DNA of 64,000 nucleotides. It comes from Flavonifractor sp. An100 (lineage in GTDB: Bacteria > Bacillota > Clostridia > Oscillospirales > Oscillospiraceae). The position numbers were made by a program, and so were the translations under genes. The stretch lies in NCBI RefSeq assembly GCF_002161175.1, contig NZ_NFMA01000010.1, positions 29,535 to 93,534 on the forward strand, given 5' to 3'. Below are positions 53,548 through 62,785 of the stretch, in pieces. The notes beneath the pieces were generated by a model. That model had not been told where the DNA came from. It did not search any database and worked only from the letters and a program-made list of their open reading frames with translations. Numbering within the stretch: the first letter of the stretch is position 1; every line of letters starts with the position of its first letter.

Positions 53548-53662
53548 GTGGGAAGCTCCGCTTCCCTTCGGCCCCGTAGGGCAAAGGAGCTGGGGAGGCA
53601 AGAGCGGCCCCTCGCCCGGACGGGGAAAGTAATATAGAGGAAAACGAGAAGGAGGTGGCACC

Positions 53663-54607
53663 ATGCCCCCCAAAATTTTAGTCATTGACGGCCCCACGGC
53701 CTCGGGCAAGACCGCCCTGGCGGTGGAGCTGGCCCTGCGCCACAACGGGGAGGTGGTGTCCGCCGACTCCATGCAGATCTACCGCACCATGGACATCGGC
53801 ACCGCCAAGCCCACTCCGGAGGAGATGCGGGGGGTGCCCCATCACATGCTGGACGTGGCCGACCCCTGGGAGGACTATTCCGTAGCCCGGTATGTGGACC
53901 AGGCGGCCGCCTGTGTGGAAAACATTTTGGCCCGGGGCAAGCTGCCCATTGTGGCGGGCGGGACGGGGCTGTACATCGACTCGCTGCTCTCCGGCCGCAC
54001 CTTTGCCGCTTTCTCCCCGGACAGCTCCCTGCGGGGGGAGCTGGAGGAGCGCTACCGCAGGGAGGGCGGGGAAACCCTGCTGGCGGAGCTGGGGTCGGTG
54101 GACCCGGAGAGCGCCGGGCGGCTCCACCCCAACGACGGCAAGCGCATCATCCGGGCCCTGGAGGTCTACCGCACCACCGGCAAGACTATCTCCTGGCACA
54201 ACGCCCAGACCAAGGCCATCCCGCCCCGGTACGACGCCCTCACCCTCACCCTGGCCTTCACCCGCCGGGAGGACATGTGGCAGAGGATTGACCGGCGGGT
54301 GGATGAGATGATGGCCCAGGGCCTGGTGGCGGAGGTGGAGAGGCTTTTGGCATCCGGTGTGCCCAAGGGCTGCACCGCCATGCAGGCCATCGGCTACAAG
54401 GAGATGGTGTCCGCCCTGGAGGGGGACGGAGACACCACCACCGCCGCGGAGGAAATTAAACTCCGCTCCCGGCAGTACGCCAAGCGTCAGATCACCTGGT
54501 TCCGGCGCAAGGAGGGGGCCAAATGGCTGTTCTGGGAGGAGCGGCCCGATTTTGAAAAAGCCTGCCGGGTTTCGACGGAATATATGGAAGAATTTGGTAT
54601 AGTATAA
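53663..54607 (+). CDS. miaA: tRNA dimethylallyltransferase MiaA
   Basis: 314 residues, GGAGG before the ATG. Transfers the isopentenyl group to A37 of tRNA, the substrate of MiaB. P-loop DGPTASGKTALAVELA, SADSMQIYRTMDIGTAKPT, GGTGLYIDSLLSG and HPNDGKRIIRALEV are the family motifs. Confidence 0.96.
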   Translation: MPPKILVIDGPTASGKTALAVELALRHNGEVVSADSMQIYRTMDIGTAKPTPEEMRGVPHHMLDVADPWEDYSVARYVDQAAACVENILARGKLPIVAGGTGLYIDSLLSGRTFAAFSPDSSLRGELEERYRREGGETLLAELGSVDPESAGRLHPNDGKRIIRALEVYRTTGKTISWHNAQTKAIPPRYDALTLTLAFTRREDMWQRIDRRVDEMMAQGLVAEVERLLASGVPKGCTAMQAIGYKEMVSALEGDGDTTTAAEEIKLRSRQYAKRQITWFRRKEGAKWLFWEERPDFEKACRVSTEYMEEFGIV

Positions 54608-54655
54608 AGGCACTCAGGCCCCGTCCGGGGGTTACAGAAAAAAGGAGTGCTACAT

Positions 54656-54892
54656 ATGCAGAAAACCAACAATCTTCAGGAAATCTTTCTCACCCAGCTG
54701 CGGCGGGAGCGCCGGGCCGTCACCGTATTTTTGATGAACGGCTTTCAAATGCGGGGCTATGTCACCGGCTTTGACGCCTTTTCCGTGGTGCTCACCAGTG
54801 ACGGCAAGCAGATGTTCGTCTACAAGCACGCCATTTCCACCATCACCCCCGAGCGGCCGGTGCCCTTGACGCAGCCGGGGGGCGAGGACTAA
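54656..54892 (+). CDS. hfq: RNA chaperone Hfq
   Basis: 78 residues from ATG 54656 (AAAGGAG 8 bases upstream). Sm1 region ([22 protein letters not shown] and [11 protein letters not shown]) and Sm2 ([14 protein letters not shown] motif) are intact. Sits after miaA, the usual place. Short acidic tail. Relevant to the predicted small RNA in the prophage, though that link is untested. Confidence 0.96.
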   Translation: MQKTNNLQEIFLTQLRRERRAVTVFLMNGFQMRGYVTGFDAFSVVLTSDGKQMFVYKHAISTITPERPVPLTQPGGED

Positions 54893-54963
54893 AATAAGAC
54901 AAACCTCCACAGCCCCGGTGGTCTCCGCCGGGGCTTGACGCAAAAACAGAAAGAGAGAGCTCC

Positions 54964-56226
54964 ATGAAGCAAGGAACACCAGTGATTACCGTTGTCATGG
55001 TCGCCATTGCGGCGGCTATGGTGGTATATTTCGGCTATTACGTCTTTGACACCTTCAACGACCCCTTCACCACCACCCTGGCCTACTCCTACACCGTGTC
55101 CAACAGCGTGGAGGCCGACGGCATGCTGGTCCGGGACGAGGTGGTCCTCCCCGCCCAGAGCGGCATTGTGGACGTGACCCGGGGCGAGGGAGAAAAGGTG
55201 GCCGCGGGCAAGCAGGTGGCCCTGGTCTACCGGGACACCCAGGCCCAGGCCGACCAGGCCCAGCTGGACCAGCTGGCCCTGGAGATCCAGCTGCTGGAAC
55301 AGGCGGCCGTGGGCTCGGGCAGCGTGGAGTCGGCGGCCAAGCTGGACGAGGAGATCCTCCAGTCGGTGGTGGAGCTGCGCTCCTCCGTGGCCCTGGGGGA
55401 TTTTAACCAGCTGGAGGACCAGGTGCTGGCGGTGAAGAGCGGGGTGCTCAAGCGGGGCTATACCTACGGGGACGGCCTGACGGCGGAGAGCCTCACCCAG
55501 CGGCTGAGCGAGCTGAAAAGCCAGTACAGCGCCCTGCGCACCCAGACCTCCACCGCCACCACCCGGGTGACCGCCCCCCAGGCAGGCACCTTCTCCAATC
55601 TGGTGGACGGCTACGAGGAGCTGCTCACCCCCCAGACGGTGTTTCAGCTCACCCCCTCCTCCCTGGAGGAGCTCATGGGCCGGAGCGTGTCCGGCGGGGG
55701 GCTGGGAAAGCTGATTTTGGGCTACTACTGGTACTTTGCCGCCGCCCTCCCCCAGGAGGTAGCCGACACCCTCATCGAGGGCAGCACCGTTACCATGCGC
55801 TTTACCGGCGACTTCAACCAGGATGTGGACATGCAGGTGGAGCAGGTCGGAGCGCCGGAGGAGGGCGAGTGTCTGGTGGTGTTCTCCTCCGATGAGTACC
55901 TGTCCCAGACCACCCTGCTGCGCCGGCAGACGGCGGAGCTGGTCTTTGAGAGCTGGTCGGGCCTGCGCATCCCCAAGGAGGCCCTGCGCCTGGAAAAGGT
56001 CACCTACACCGATCCCGACACCAGTCAGGAGCAGGAGAGCACCCGGCTGGGGGTCTATGTGCTGGTGGGCGGCCGGACGGAGTTTAAGGAAGTGAAGGTG
56101 GTCACCGAGGGGGCGGACTACTATGTAGTGGAGGCCGCCGATCACAGCAGCAGCGCCCTGCGCGCCGGAGACGAAGTGATCGTGGAGGGCGTGGGACTGT
56201 ATGATGGGCAGCTGTTAGAGTTCTAA
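54964..56226 (+). CDS. HlyD-like membrane protein
   Basis: 420 residues. One N-terminal membrane segment (VITVVMVAIAAAMVVYFGYYVF), a biotinyl-lipoyl-like half motif (GMLVRDEVVLPAQSGIVDVTRGEGEKVAAGKQVA), a coiled coil (~85-185), a second half motif (TRVTAPQAGTFSN) and C-terminal beta domains. Built like an efflux adaptor, but no transporter gene is adjacent. In this position before yggS-sepF it may have a wall or division role; that is speculation. Confidence 0.8.
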   Translation: MKQGTPVITVVMVAIAAAMVVYFGYYVFDTFNDPFTTTLAYSYTVSNSVEADGMLVRDEVVLPAQSGIVDVTRGEGEKVAAGKQVALVYRDTQAQADQAQLDQLALEIQLLEQAAVGSGSVESAAKLDEEILQSVVELRSSVALGDFNQLEDQVLAVKSGVLKRGYTYGDGLTAESLTQRLSELKSQYSALRTQTSTATTRVTAPQAGTFSNLVDGYEELLTPQTVFQLTPSSLEELMGRSVSGGGLGKLILGYYWYFAAALPQEVADTLIEGSTVTMRFTGDFNQDVDMQVEQVGAPEEGECLVVFSSDEYLSQTTLLRRQTAELVFESWSGLRIPKEALRLEKVTYTDPDTSQEQESTRLGVYVLVGGRTEFKEVKVVTEGADYYVVEAADHSSSALRAGDEVIVEGVGLYDGQLLEF

Positions 56227-56256
56227 TTGATCCCAAGAAAGAGAGAGGGTAGTACC

Positions 56257-56967
56257 ATGGATGTATTGCAGCATGTACAGGCGGTGCGGGAAAAGATCGC
56301 CGCGGCGGCCCGGGCGGCGGGCCGGAGCAGCGAGGAGATCACCCTGTGCGCGGCCACCAAGGTCCAGACCGATGAGACCATCCGGGCGGTGATTGCCGCC
56401 GGAGTGACGGTGTGCGGAGAAAACCGGGTCCAGGAGCTCACCGCCCATCTGGAGGCCAACGCCTACCGGGGGGCCCAGGTCCACTTCATCGGTCACCTAC
56501 AGACCAACAAGGTCAATAAGGTGGTGGGCAAGGTAGATCTCATCCAGTCGGTGGATTCCCAGCATCTGCTCCGGGCCATTGACCGCCAGGCCGTCAAGCT
56601 GGGGATCGTCCAGGACATTTTGCTGGAGGTAAATATTGGCCGGGAGGAGAGCAAAGGGGGCTGTCTGCCCGAGGAGGTGGAGGCCCTGGCTCGGCTGACG
56701 GGAGAGCTGGAGGGCGTGCGGCTGCGGGGTTTGATGGCCATCCCCCCCATTTCCCAGGAACCGGGGGCAAATCTTCCATATTTTTCCGCTATGCGTCAGC
56801 TTTTTGTTGACATAAGAGGGAAAATGTCGGATAATCAGAATGATATCGACTGTCTGTCTATGGGGATGAGCGGCGACTATGAGGATGCCATTGCCCAGGG
56901 CGCCACATTGGTGCGGGTAGGCACTGCCCTGTTCGGCCCCCGGCCACCCATGCATCCCTCCCTGTGA
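56257..56967 (+). CDS. yggS: PLP homeostasis protein YggS/YlmE
   Basis: 236 residues from ATG 56257. Single-domain alanine-racemase-like barrel binding PLP; the Lys is in CAATKVQTDETI, and CGENRVQEL, HFIGHLQTNKV and SMGMSGDYEDAI are the family motifs. Unlike the 45716 protein, this one retains its lysine. Neighbour of sepF as in most Firmicutes. Confidence 0.95.
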   Translation: MDVLQHVQAVREKIAAAARAAGRSSEEITLCAATKVQTDETIRAVIAAGVTVCGENRVQELTAHLEANAYRGAQVHFIGHLQTNKVNKVVGKVDLIQSVDSQHLLRAIDRQAVKLGIVQDILLEVNIGREESKGGCLPEEVEALARLTGELEGVRLRGLMAIPPISQEPGANLPYFSAMRQLFVDIRGKMSDNQNDIDCLSMGMSGDYEDAIAQGATLVRVGTALFGPRPPMHPSL

Positions 56968-57032
56968 GGGAGCGGACATGGACAGGCTGACATAACAAAT
57001 GAAAATACCCGGAAGGAAAAGAGGTATTTGCC

Positions 57033-57512
57033 ATGGGAATTTTTGATGAATTTAAGCGCCTGGCCCATCCCTATGAGGATGAGGAAGAAGACGAGTTTGA
57101 GGACGAGTTTGACGCCCAGCCCCCTGCCCGTACTGAGCGCCGGGAGCGCGGCGCCCGGCCGGAGCCCATGTATGATGTTCCCCCCGCGGTCAGCGACGAC
57201 CGCCGCAGCAACAAGGTGGTGAACATCCGGGCGGCCACCCAGCTACAGGTGGTGCTGGTGAAGCCGGAGAAGTTTGAGGACGCCTCCGCCATCGCCGACC
57301 ATCTGCGGGAGAAGCGCACCGTGGTGCTCAACCTGGAGTCCACCAACAAGGAGATTGCCCGGCGGTTGCTGGACTTCTTGTCCGGCGTGGCCTACGCCAA
57401 CGAGGGCAAAATCAAGAAGGTAGCCATCTCCACCTACATCATCACCCCCTACAATGTGGATATTTTGGGGGATCTTATCGACGAGCTGGAGAACAACGGC
57501 CTGTATTTCTAA
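57033..57512 (+). CDS. sepF: Cell division protein SepF
   Basis: 159 residues. N-terminal amphipathic helix for membrane binding (MGIFDEFKRLAHPYED), an acidic/basic linker, then the SepF core (VVLVKPEKFEDASAIADHL, VVLNLESTNKEIARRLLDFLSGVAYA). Links FtsZ to the membrane. RBS AGAGG. Confidence 0.95.
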   Translation: MGIFDEFKRLAHPYEDEEEDEFEDEFDAQPPARTERRERGARPEPMYDVPPAVSDDRRSNKVVNIRAATQLQVVLVKPEKFEDASAIADHLREKRTVVLNLESTNKEIARRLLDFLSGVAYANEGKIKKVAISTYIITPYNVDILGDLIDELENNGLYF

Positions 57513-57576
57513 GACAAAGAATCATACACCCTCAGCCCTCCCCCGGAGGGACTGGGGATGAATCGGGGGGAATCTT

Positions 57577-58332
57577 ATGCTTACGCCACAGGAGGTCTCC
57601 GAGCGCGCCTTCCAGAAGGCGTCCTTCGGCGGCTATAATATGTCCCAGGTGGACGAGTTTTTGGACGTGCTCACCGGGGACTATTCCGCTTTGTACAGTG
57701 AGAACGCGGTGCTCAAGAGCAAGATGAAGGTGCTGGTGGACAAGGTGGAGGAATATCGCTCCACTGAGGAGGCCATGCGCAAGGCTCTGATGACCGCCCA
57801 GCGCATGGCGGACGACCTGGTAAAGGAGGCCGAGCGGAAGAAGGCCGAGCTGCTACAGCAGGCGGAGGGGGAGGCCCTGCGCCGGAAGAAGGAGCTGGAG
57901 CAGACCCTGGAGGCGGAGGAGTACCGCCTGGCCCAGGCCCAGAAGGCCACCGCCGCCTTTGTGGAGAAGGTGCGGGCCCTCCATGCCAGCCAGGAGGAGT
58001 ATCTCTCCAAGCTGGGAGAGCTGTGTCCCCCTCAGGCCGCCGCCCAGCCCGATCCGGTGGAGGAGGCCGCCTCTGAAATTGACGACAACGTCCAGCGCCT
58101 GTTGGCCCAGGCCATGATGGACGCCACCGCGGAAAATCTGAAGGCCCGGCAGGAGGAAGAGGCCCCCGAGGACCTGGATGATACCGCGGAGTTTGACCCC
58201 GTGTCCGACCGGGAGGAGCCTGAGGTGGACGAGGAGGAGCCGGAGGAAGAGGACGAGGAGGAACCCCCTGTCCGGGGCAGCCGCATTGATTTCGGCAAAC
58301 TGCAATTCGGGCGGGACTACCAGATCAAATAA
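57577..58332 (+). CDS. divIVA: DivIVA family protein
   Basis: 251 residues. The conserved N-terminus (MLTPQEVSERAFQKASFGGY, then NMSQVDEFLDVL) binds curved membrane; coiled coil to ~150; C-terminal ~80 residues are very acidic (EEEPEEEDEEEPP) and end in FGKLQFGRDYQIK. Coordinates polar or septal growth. A hairpin (57533-57557) lies before its ribosome site. Confidence 0.93.
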   Translation: MLTPQEVSERAFQKASFGGYNMSQVDEFLDVLTGDYSALYSENAVLKSKMKVLVDKVEEYRSTEEAMRKALMTAQRMADDLVKEAERKKAELLQQAEGEALRRKKELEQTLEAEEYRLAQAQKATAAFVEKVRALHASQEEYLSKLGELCPPQAAAQPDPVEEAASEIDDNVQRLLAQAMMDATAENLKARQEEEAPEDLDDTAEFDPVSDREEPEVDEEEPEEEDEEEPPVRGSRIDFGKLQFGRDYQIK

Positions 58333-58361
58333 GGGCCCATCGTTGACCCCTTGAAAGAGGG

Positions 58362-58386
58362 AGGCCGCCCGGAAGGGCGGCCTTTT
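58362..58386 (+). terminator. divIVA terminator
   Basis: AGGCCGCCC-GGAA-GGGCGGCCT followed by TTTTCCC. Confidence 0.85.
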
Positions 58387-58424
58387 CCCTATCCATGGGG
58401 ATGGAAAAGGAGGCGGGGTTTTTC

Positions 58425-58453
58425 TTGCCTTTTTTCGGGACAGCGGGTATAAT
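58425..58453 (+). promoter_or_regulatory. Promoter of the NAPRTase gene
   Basis: TTGCCT (58425-58430), 17-base spacer, TATAAT (58448-58453). Confidence 0.8.
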
Positions 58454-58505
58454 ATGGACAAACCGGGGGTGTCTTGTCACCCCCTTGAAGGAGGCTTTCT
58501 CAGGG

Positions 58506-59954
58506 ATGAAAGCGAAAACGAACCTGACCATGCTCTGCGACTACTATGAGCTGACCATGGCCAACGGCTATTTTCAGACCGGCCTGAAGGACCGGATCTG
58601 TTACTTTGACGTATTCTACCGCACGGTACCCGATAAGGGTGGCTTTTCTCTGGCCGCCGGCCTGGCCCAGGTCGTCGAGTACATCCAGGAGCTCCACTTT
58701 GACGAGGAGGATGTGGCCTACCTCCGCTCCAAGGGCTGCTTCAGCGAGGAGTTTCTGGCCTTTTTGGCTGACTTCCGGTTCACCGGAGACATCTGGGCCA
58801 TGCCCGAGGGCACCCCGGTCTTCCCCGGCGAGCCCCTGCTCACCGTCCGGGCCCCGGCCATCCAGGCCCAGTTCGTGGAGACCTTTCTCCTGCTGACCCT
58901 CAACCACCAGAGCCTCATTGCCACCAAGTCCAACCGCATCGTCCGGGCCGCCGAGGGCCGCCCGGTGGCCGAGTTCGGCTCCCGCCGGGCTCAGGGCTCC
59001 GACGGCGCCCTCCTGGGCGCCCGGGCCAGCTACATCGCCGGCTGCTCCGCCACCGCCTGCACCATGGCCGATCAGCGCTACGGCTCCCCCGCCACCGGCA
59101 CCATGGCCCACTCCTGGGTACAGATGTTCCCCGACGAGTACACCGCCTTTAAAACCTACTGCGAGCTCTACCCCGACAACGCCACCCTCCTGGTGGACAC
59201 CTATAACGTCCTGAAGTCCGGCGTCCCCAACGCCATCCGGGCATTCCGGGAGGTCCTGCTCCCCAAGGGCATCACCAAGTGCGCCATCCGTCTGGACTCC
59301 GGCGATCTGACCTACCTGTCCCAGAAGGCCCGGCAGATGCTGGACGAGGCCGGCTTCCCCGAGTGCAAGATCGTGGCCTCCAACGCCCTGGACGAGTACA
59401 TCATCCGGGACCTGGTGCGCCAGGGGGCCCGCATCGACTCCTTCGGCGTGGGCGAGCGGCTGATTACCTCCCGGTCCGAGCCGGTGTTCGGCGGGGTGTA
59501 TAAGCTGGCCGCCATCGAGGACGACCAGGGCAACATCATCCCGAAAATCAAGATCAGCGAAAACGCCGCCAAGATCACCACCCCCCACTTCAAAAAGGTA
59601 TACCGCATCTTCTCCAAGGACACGGGCAAGGCGGAGGCCGATCTCATCTGCCTCCATGACGAGAAGATCGACTTTACCCAGCCTCTGGAGCTCTTCGACC
59701 CCGACGCCACCTGGAAGCGGAAGGTGTTTACCGACATTGAGGCCAGGGAGCTGCTGGTGCCCATCTTCCAGGGCGGCCAACTGGTGTACCAGGTGCCCGA
59801 TCTCCAGGCCAGCCGGGCCTACTGCCAGCGGCAGGTGGATGCCCTGTGGGACGAGGTGAAACGGTTTGAGAACCCCCACAACTACTATGTGGACCTGTCT
59901 CAGAAGCTGTGGAACATCAAGCGGACCCTGCTCAACAGCCATGATATGACCTGA
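58506..59954 (+). CDS. pncB: Nicotinate phosphoribosyltransferase
   Basis: 482 residues from ATG 58506 (GGAGG 11 bases upstream; the frame is open earlier but crosses the promoter). Makes nicotinate mononucleotide from nicotinate and PRPP in NAD salvage. LCDYYELTMANGYF start, EFGSRRAQGSDGALLGARA, the phosphorylated His in GTMAHSWVQMF, and the PRPP-binding region later (RLDSGDLTYLSQKAR). Confidence 0.95.
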   Translation: MKAKTNLTMLCDYYELTMANGYFQTGLKDRICYFDVFYRTVPDKGGFSLAAGLAQVVEYIQELHFDEEDVAYLRSKGCFSEEFLAFLADFRFTGDIWAMPEGTPVFPGEPLLTVRAPAIQAQFVETFLLLTLNHQSLIATKSNRIVRAAEGRPVAEFGSRRAQGSDGALLGARASYIAGCSATACTMADQRYGSPATGTMAHSWVQMFPDEYTAFKTYCELYPDNATLLVDTYNVLKSGVPNAIRAFREVLLPKGITKCAIRLDSGDLTYLSQKARQMLDEAGFPECKIVASNALDEYIIRDLVRQGARIDSFGVGERLITSRSEPVFGGVYKLAAIEDDQGNIIPKIKISENAAKITTPHFKKVYRIFSKDTGKAEADLICLHDEKIDFTQPLELFDPDATWKRKVFTDIEARELLVPIFQGGQLVYQVPDLQASRAYCQRQVDALWDEVKRFENPHNYYVDLSQKLWNIKRTLLNSHDMT

Positions 59955-59960
59955 AACCAG

Positions 59961-59994
59961 GCGGGGGACGGTGTGAAGCCGCCCCCCGCTTTTT
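59961..59994 (+). terminator. pncB terminator
   Basis: GCGGGGG pairs with CCCCCGC around a CGG/GCC inner stem, followed by five T bases. Confidence 0.75.
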
Positions 59995-60014
59995 GTCCAG
60001 TAAGGAGGTAGCAT

Positions 60015-61766
60015 ATGAAGCATATCCCTTGGAAGCGTTGGCCCGCCCTGGCTCTGGCCCTGTGCCTGACCCTGGGGCTGACGGTGCTGCCCTCCGCCGC
60101 CCTGGGGGACAGCGGAGCCACCGTGAGCTGGGGCTCCAACCACGGCCTGGCCCTGAAGGGGGATGGCTCTTTGTGGGCCTGGGGGAGCAACACCCAGGGT
60201 CAGCTGGGCACCGGACAGGCCGGCGGGAGCCAGTCCCGTCCGGTGAAGGTGCTGGACCAGGTGAAGTATGTCAGTGCCGGGGGGGCCTTCTCCCTGGCCC
60301 TGAAGACCGACGGCACCCTGTGGGCCTGGGGGGACAACAGCTGCGGCCAGCTGGGCACCGGCGCCGCCGGCGGACAGGAAGACAGCTTTGACTCCGGCGT
60401 GGACCGCGCCAGCCCCGTGCAGGTGCTGGACCAGGTGGTGTCCATGAGCGCGGGGACCAGCCATGCCGTGGCGGTGCGCGCCGACGGCACCCTGTGGGCC
60501 TGGGGGGACAACACCTGGGGCCAGCTGGGCACCGGGAGAAGCGGCGGCGGCGCCGCCGCCCTGGATGCGGGCATTGACGAGACCCGGCCGGTGCAGGTGC
60601 TCAGCGGGGTGTCCCTGGCCTACGCGGGGGCCAACCGCACCCTGGCCATCAAGACCGACGGCACCCTGTGGGCCTGGGGAGGCGGCCTGCTGGGAGACGG
60701 CACCAGCCAGGGGCGGGTGCAGCCGGTGCAGGTGCTCAGCGAGGTGAAGATGGCCAGCCTGGGCAGCTCCCACACCCTGGTGGTGAAGACCGACGGCACC
60801 CTGTGGGGCTGGGGGAGCAATTTCCTGGGCCAGATGGGCAAGGGCTCGGCCACCGATACCCCCTACCTCTCCCCGGTGAAGATCATGGATAACGTCACCT
60901 GGGCCAGCGCCGAGGAGCGGTACAGCCTGGCGGTGAAGGCGGACGGCACCCTGTGGACCTGGGGGGACATGATGTGGGGCACTGCCCAGAGCGACAATGT
61001 GATCACCGAGAGCGACTGCATCCCCCTGAAATTGCTGGACCAGGTGGCCCTGGCCAGCGCGGGGTCCACCCGGGCGGCGGCCATCCAGACCGACGGCTCC
61101 CTGCTGACCTGGGGGGCGGGACACAGGGGAGAGCTGGGGAACGGCAGGAGCGCCCCGGCCGGCTCCACCTACTACAACATGACCCCCACCCGGATCATGA
61201 CCGGGGCCTCCACTACGCCGGGCCAGGTGACCCCCTCCGACCCCAAGGACATCCCCTCCTCCTGGGCCCAGAGCCGGGTGGAGCAGGCCATCACGGCGGG
61301 CATTGTTCCCTCTGCCCTCCAGGGGGATTACGCCCGGGCCATCACCCGGGAGGAGTTCTGCGCCCTGGGGGTGGCCTTATATGAGACGGTCACCGGCGCC
61401 CCCATCGCCGGACGGCAGAGCTTCCAGGACACCCAGAACGGGAATGTGGAAAAGCTGGCCTTCCTGGGGGTGGTCAGCGGGGTGGGGGACGGAAAATTTG
61501 CCCCCCAGCAGAAGCTGAAGCGGGAACAGGCCGCGGCCATGCTCTCCAAGCTGGCCCAGGCCATGGGCAAGCCCCTGCCCGCTTACAGCTCCACCTTCGG
61601 CGACCGGTCCAGGATGTCCTCCTGGGCGGTGGCGGCGGTGGGTCAGGTCCAGGGGGCGGGCATCATGTCGGGGACGGGAGGCAACCTCTTCTCCCCCGCC
61701 GCCTCCTACACCCGGGAGCAGAGCATCGTTACCATGCAGCGCCTGCTGGAGTGGGCGCGGCAGTAA
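60015..61766 (+). CDS. Secreted RCC1-repeat protein with C-terminal SLH domains
   Basis: 583 residues. Signal peptide (RWPALALALCLTLGLTVLPSAALG), about seven RCC1-type repeats built on ADGTLWAWG-x-N-x-x-GQLG (35-400), then SLH-like repeats (SWAQSRVEQAITAGIVP, ITREEFCALGVALYE, NVEKLAFLGVVSGVGDGKFAP, SWAVAAVGQVQGAGIMSG). SLH domains anchor proteins to wall polymers. An RCC1 propeller outside the cell may bind proteins or glycans; the ligand is unknown. Confidence 0.88.
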   Translation: MKHIPWKRWPALALALCLTLGLTVLPSAALGDSGATVSWGSNHGLALKGDGSLWAWGSNTQGQLGTGQAGGSQSRPVKVLDQVKYVSAGGAFSLALKTDGTLWAWGDNSCGQLGTGAAGGQEDSFDSGVDRASPVQVLDQVVSMSAGTSHAVAVRADGTLWAWGDNTWGQLGTGRSGGGAAALDAGIDETRPVQVLSGVSLAYAGANRTLAIKTDGTLWAWGGGLLGDGTSQGRVQPVQVLSEVKMASLGSSHTLVVKTDGTLWGWGSNFLGQMGKGSATDTPYLSPVKIMDNVTWASAEERYSLAVKADGTLWTWGDMMWGTAQSDNVITESDCIPLKLLDQVALASAGSTRAAAIQTDGSLLTWGAGHRGELGNGRSAPAGSTYYNMTPTRIMTGASTTPGQVTPSDPKDIPSSWAQSRVEQAITAGIVPSALQGDYARAITREEFCALGVALYETVTGAPIAGRQSFQDTQNGNVEKLAFLGVVSGVGDGKFAPQQKLKREQAAAMLSKLAQAMGKPLPAYSSTFGDRSRMSSWAVAAVGQVQGAGIMSGTGGNLFSPAASYTREQSIVTMQRLLEWARQ

Positions 61767-61776
61767 GAAAAAGAGA

Positions 61777-61804
61777 ACCGGCGGCCCTGACCTGGGGCCG
61801 CCGG
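61777..61804 (+). terminator. Hairpin after the RCC1 gene
   Basis: ACCGGCGGCCC-TGACCTG-GGGCCGCCGGT, followed by CTGGTCTG, so the T-run is weak. Confidence 0.5.
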
Positions 61805-61847
61805 TCTGGTCTGTGGCCCGGGAAAGAACGGGCCTTTGGGGAAAGAA

Positions 61848-61882
61848 AAACCCGCCCGGTCCCATGGGACCGGGGCGGGTTT
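61848..61882. terminator. Convergent terminator between RCC1 and secG
   Basis: AAAACCCGCCC, GGTCCC and GGGACC, GGGCGGGTTTT form a stem with one unpaired G; A-rich on the left and T-rich on the right, so it serves both directions. Confidence 0.75.
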
Positions 61883-61895
61883 TGGTTTCAATCCC

Positions 61896-62123
61896 TTACA
61901 GTACGCACAAAGCCAGGGTCAGGACCACCCAGAGGATGGCCACCCACTTGGTCATCTTGGCCAGCTTGGCGTCCACGCTCTTGGCCTTGTTCTTGGACAG
62001 GAAGGTGTCAGCTGCGCCGGAGATGGCGCCGGACAGGCCCGCGCTCTTGCCGGACTGGAGCATCACGATGGCCACCAGGGCCAGGGAGCACAGCACCTGG
62101 AGAATGGTAACAGCCAGATTCAT
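61896..62123 (-). CDS. secG: Preprotein translocase subunit SecG
   Basis: 75 residues from ATG 62123; ATG 62132 is too close to the AAAGGA site. Two membrane segments (LAVTILQVLCSLALVAIVML and WVAILWVVLTLALCVL) flank the conserved loop LQSGKSAGLSGAISGAAD with LSKNKAKSVDAKLAK. Stimulates SecYE. Confidence 0.92.
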   Translation of the reverse strand: MNLAVTILQVLCSLALVAIVMLQSGKSAGLSGAISGAADTFLSKNKAKSVDAKLAKMTKWVAILWVVLTLALCVL

Positions 62124-62325
62124 AACAATCATCGTTCCTTTCAAAGCCCTGTGGGCGAAAAATCAGAAATCCGCCCGGGGCGCCCGGACGCAGAGTATAG
62201 ATTAGCATACTTTCCCGCCAAATGCAAGCCTTTTCCCGGTCAATTTCCCAAAAAGGAGGGATTTTTCTCCCCGATCCCGGCAAATTGTGGCCGGAACGGG
62301 AGGGAGACACAAGATAGCCGGGGGG

Positions 62326-62703
62326 TTACAGAGCGGCGATGGCCTCGATCTCCACCAGCACGTCCTTGGGCAGCTTGGCCACCTGGACGGCGGAGCGGGC
62401 GGGGCAGTCGGCCTGGAAGAAGGACTGGTACACCCGGTTCATCTCCACAAAGTCGTCCATGCTCTTGAGGAAAACGGTGGTCTTGACCACGTTGTCCAGG
62501 GAGGCGCCGGCGGCCTCCAGCACGGCCTTCACATTTTCCAGGGAGCGCTTGGCCTGGGCCTGGATGGTGGGCTCCACCACCTCGCCGGTGGCGGGGTCCA
62601 CGGGGATCTGGCCGGAGACGAACAGCAGGTCGCCCGCCCGGATGGCCTGGGAATAGGGGCCGATGGCGGCGGGGGCGTTCTGGGTGGAAATAATCTGCTT
62701 CAT
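62326..62703 (-). CDS. ridA: RidA family enamine/imine deaminase
   Basis: 125 residues. Hydrolyses reactive 2-aminoacrylate and related imines made by PLP enzymes. [20 protein letters not shown], and the key Arg in [24 protein letters not shown] are present. Confidence 0.95.
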   Translation of the reverse strand: MKQIISTQNAPAAIGPYSQAIRAGDLLFVSGQIPVDPATGEVVEPTIQAQAKRSLENVKAVLEAAGASLDNVVKTTVFLKSMDDFVEMNRVYQSFFQADCPARSAVQVAKLPKDVLVEIEAIAAL

Positions 62704-62785
62704 AGCACAAAACTCCTTTTCAAATCAAACATGGGGTGGAATAAGCTTTAGTTTACCACAGGGGGAACCGGCGCGCAAGCCTCCC

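Noticed and set aside
58500..61124. 874-codon minus-strand ORF over pncB and the RCC1 gene
   Set aside because: Its repeated GPQGAVGL-type sequence mirrors the RCC1 repeat DNA; not a collagen-like gene.
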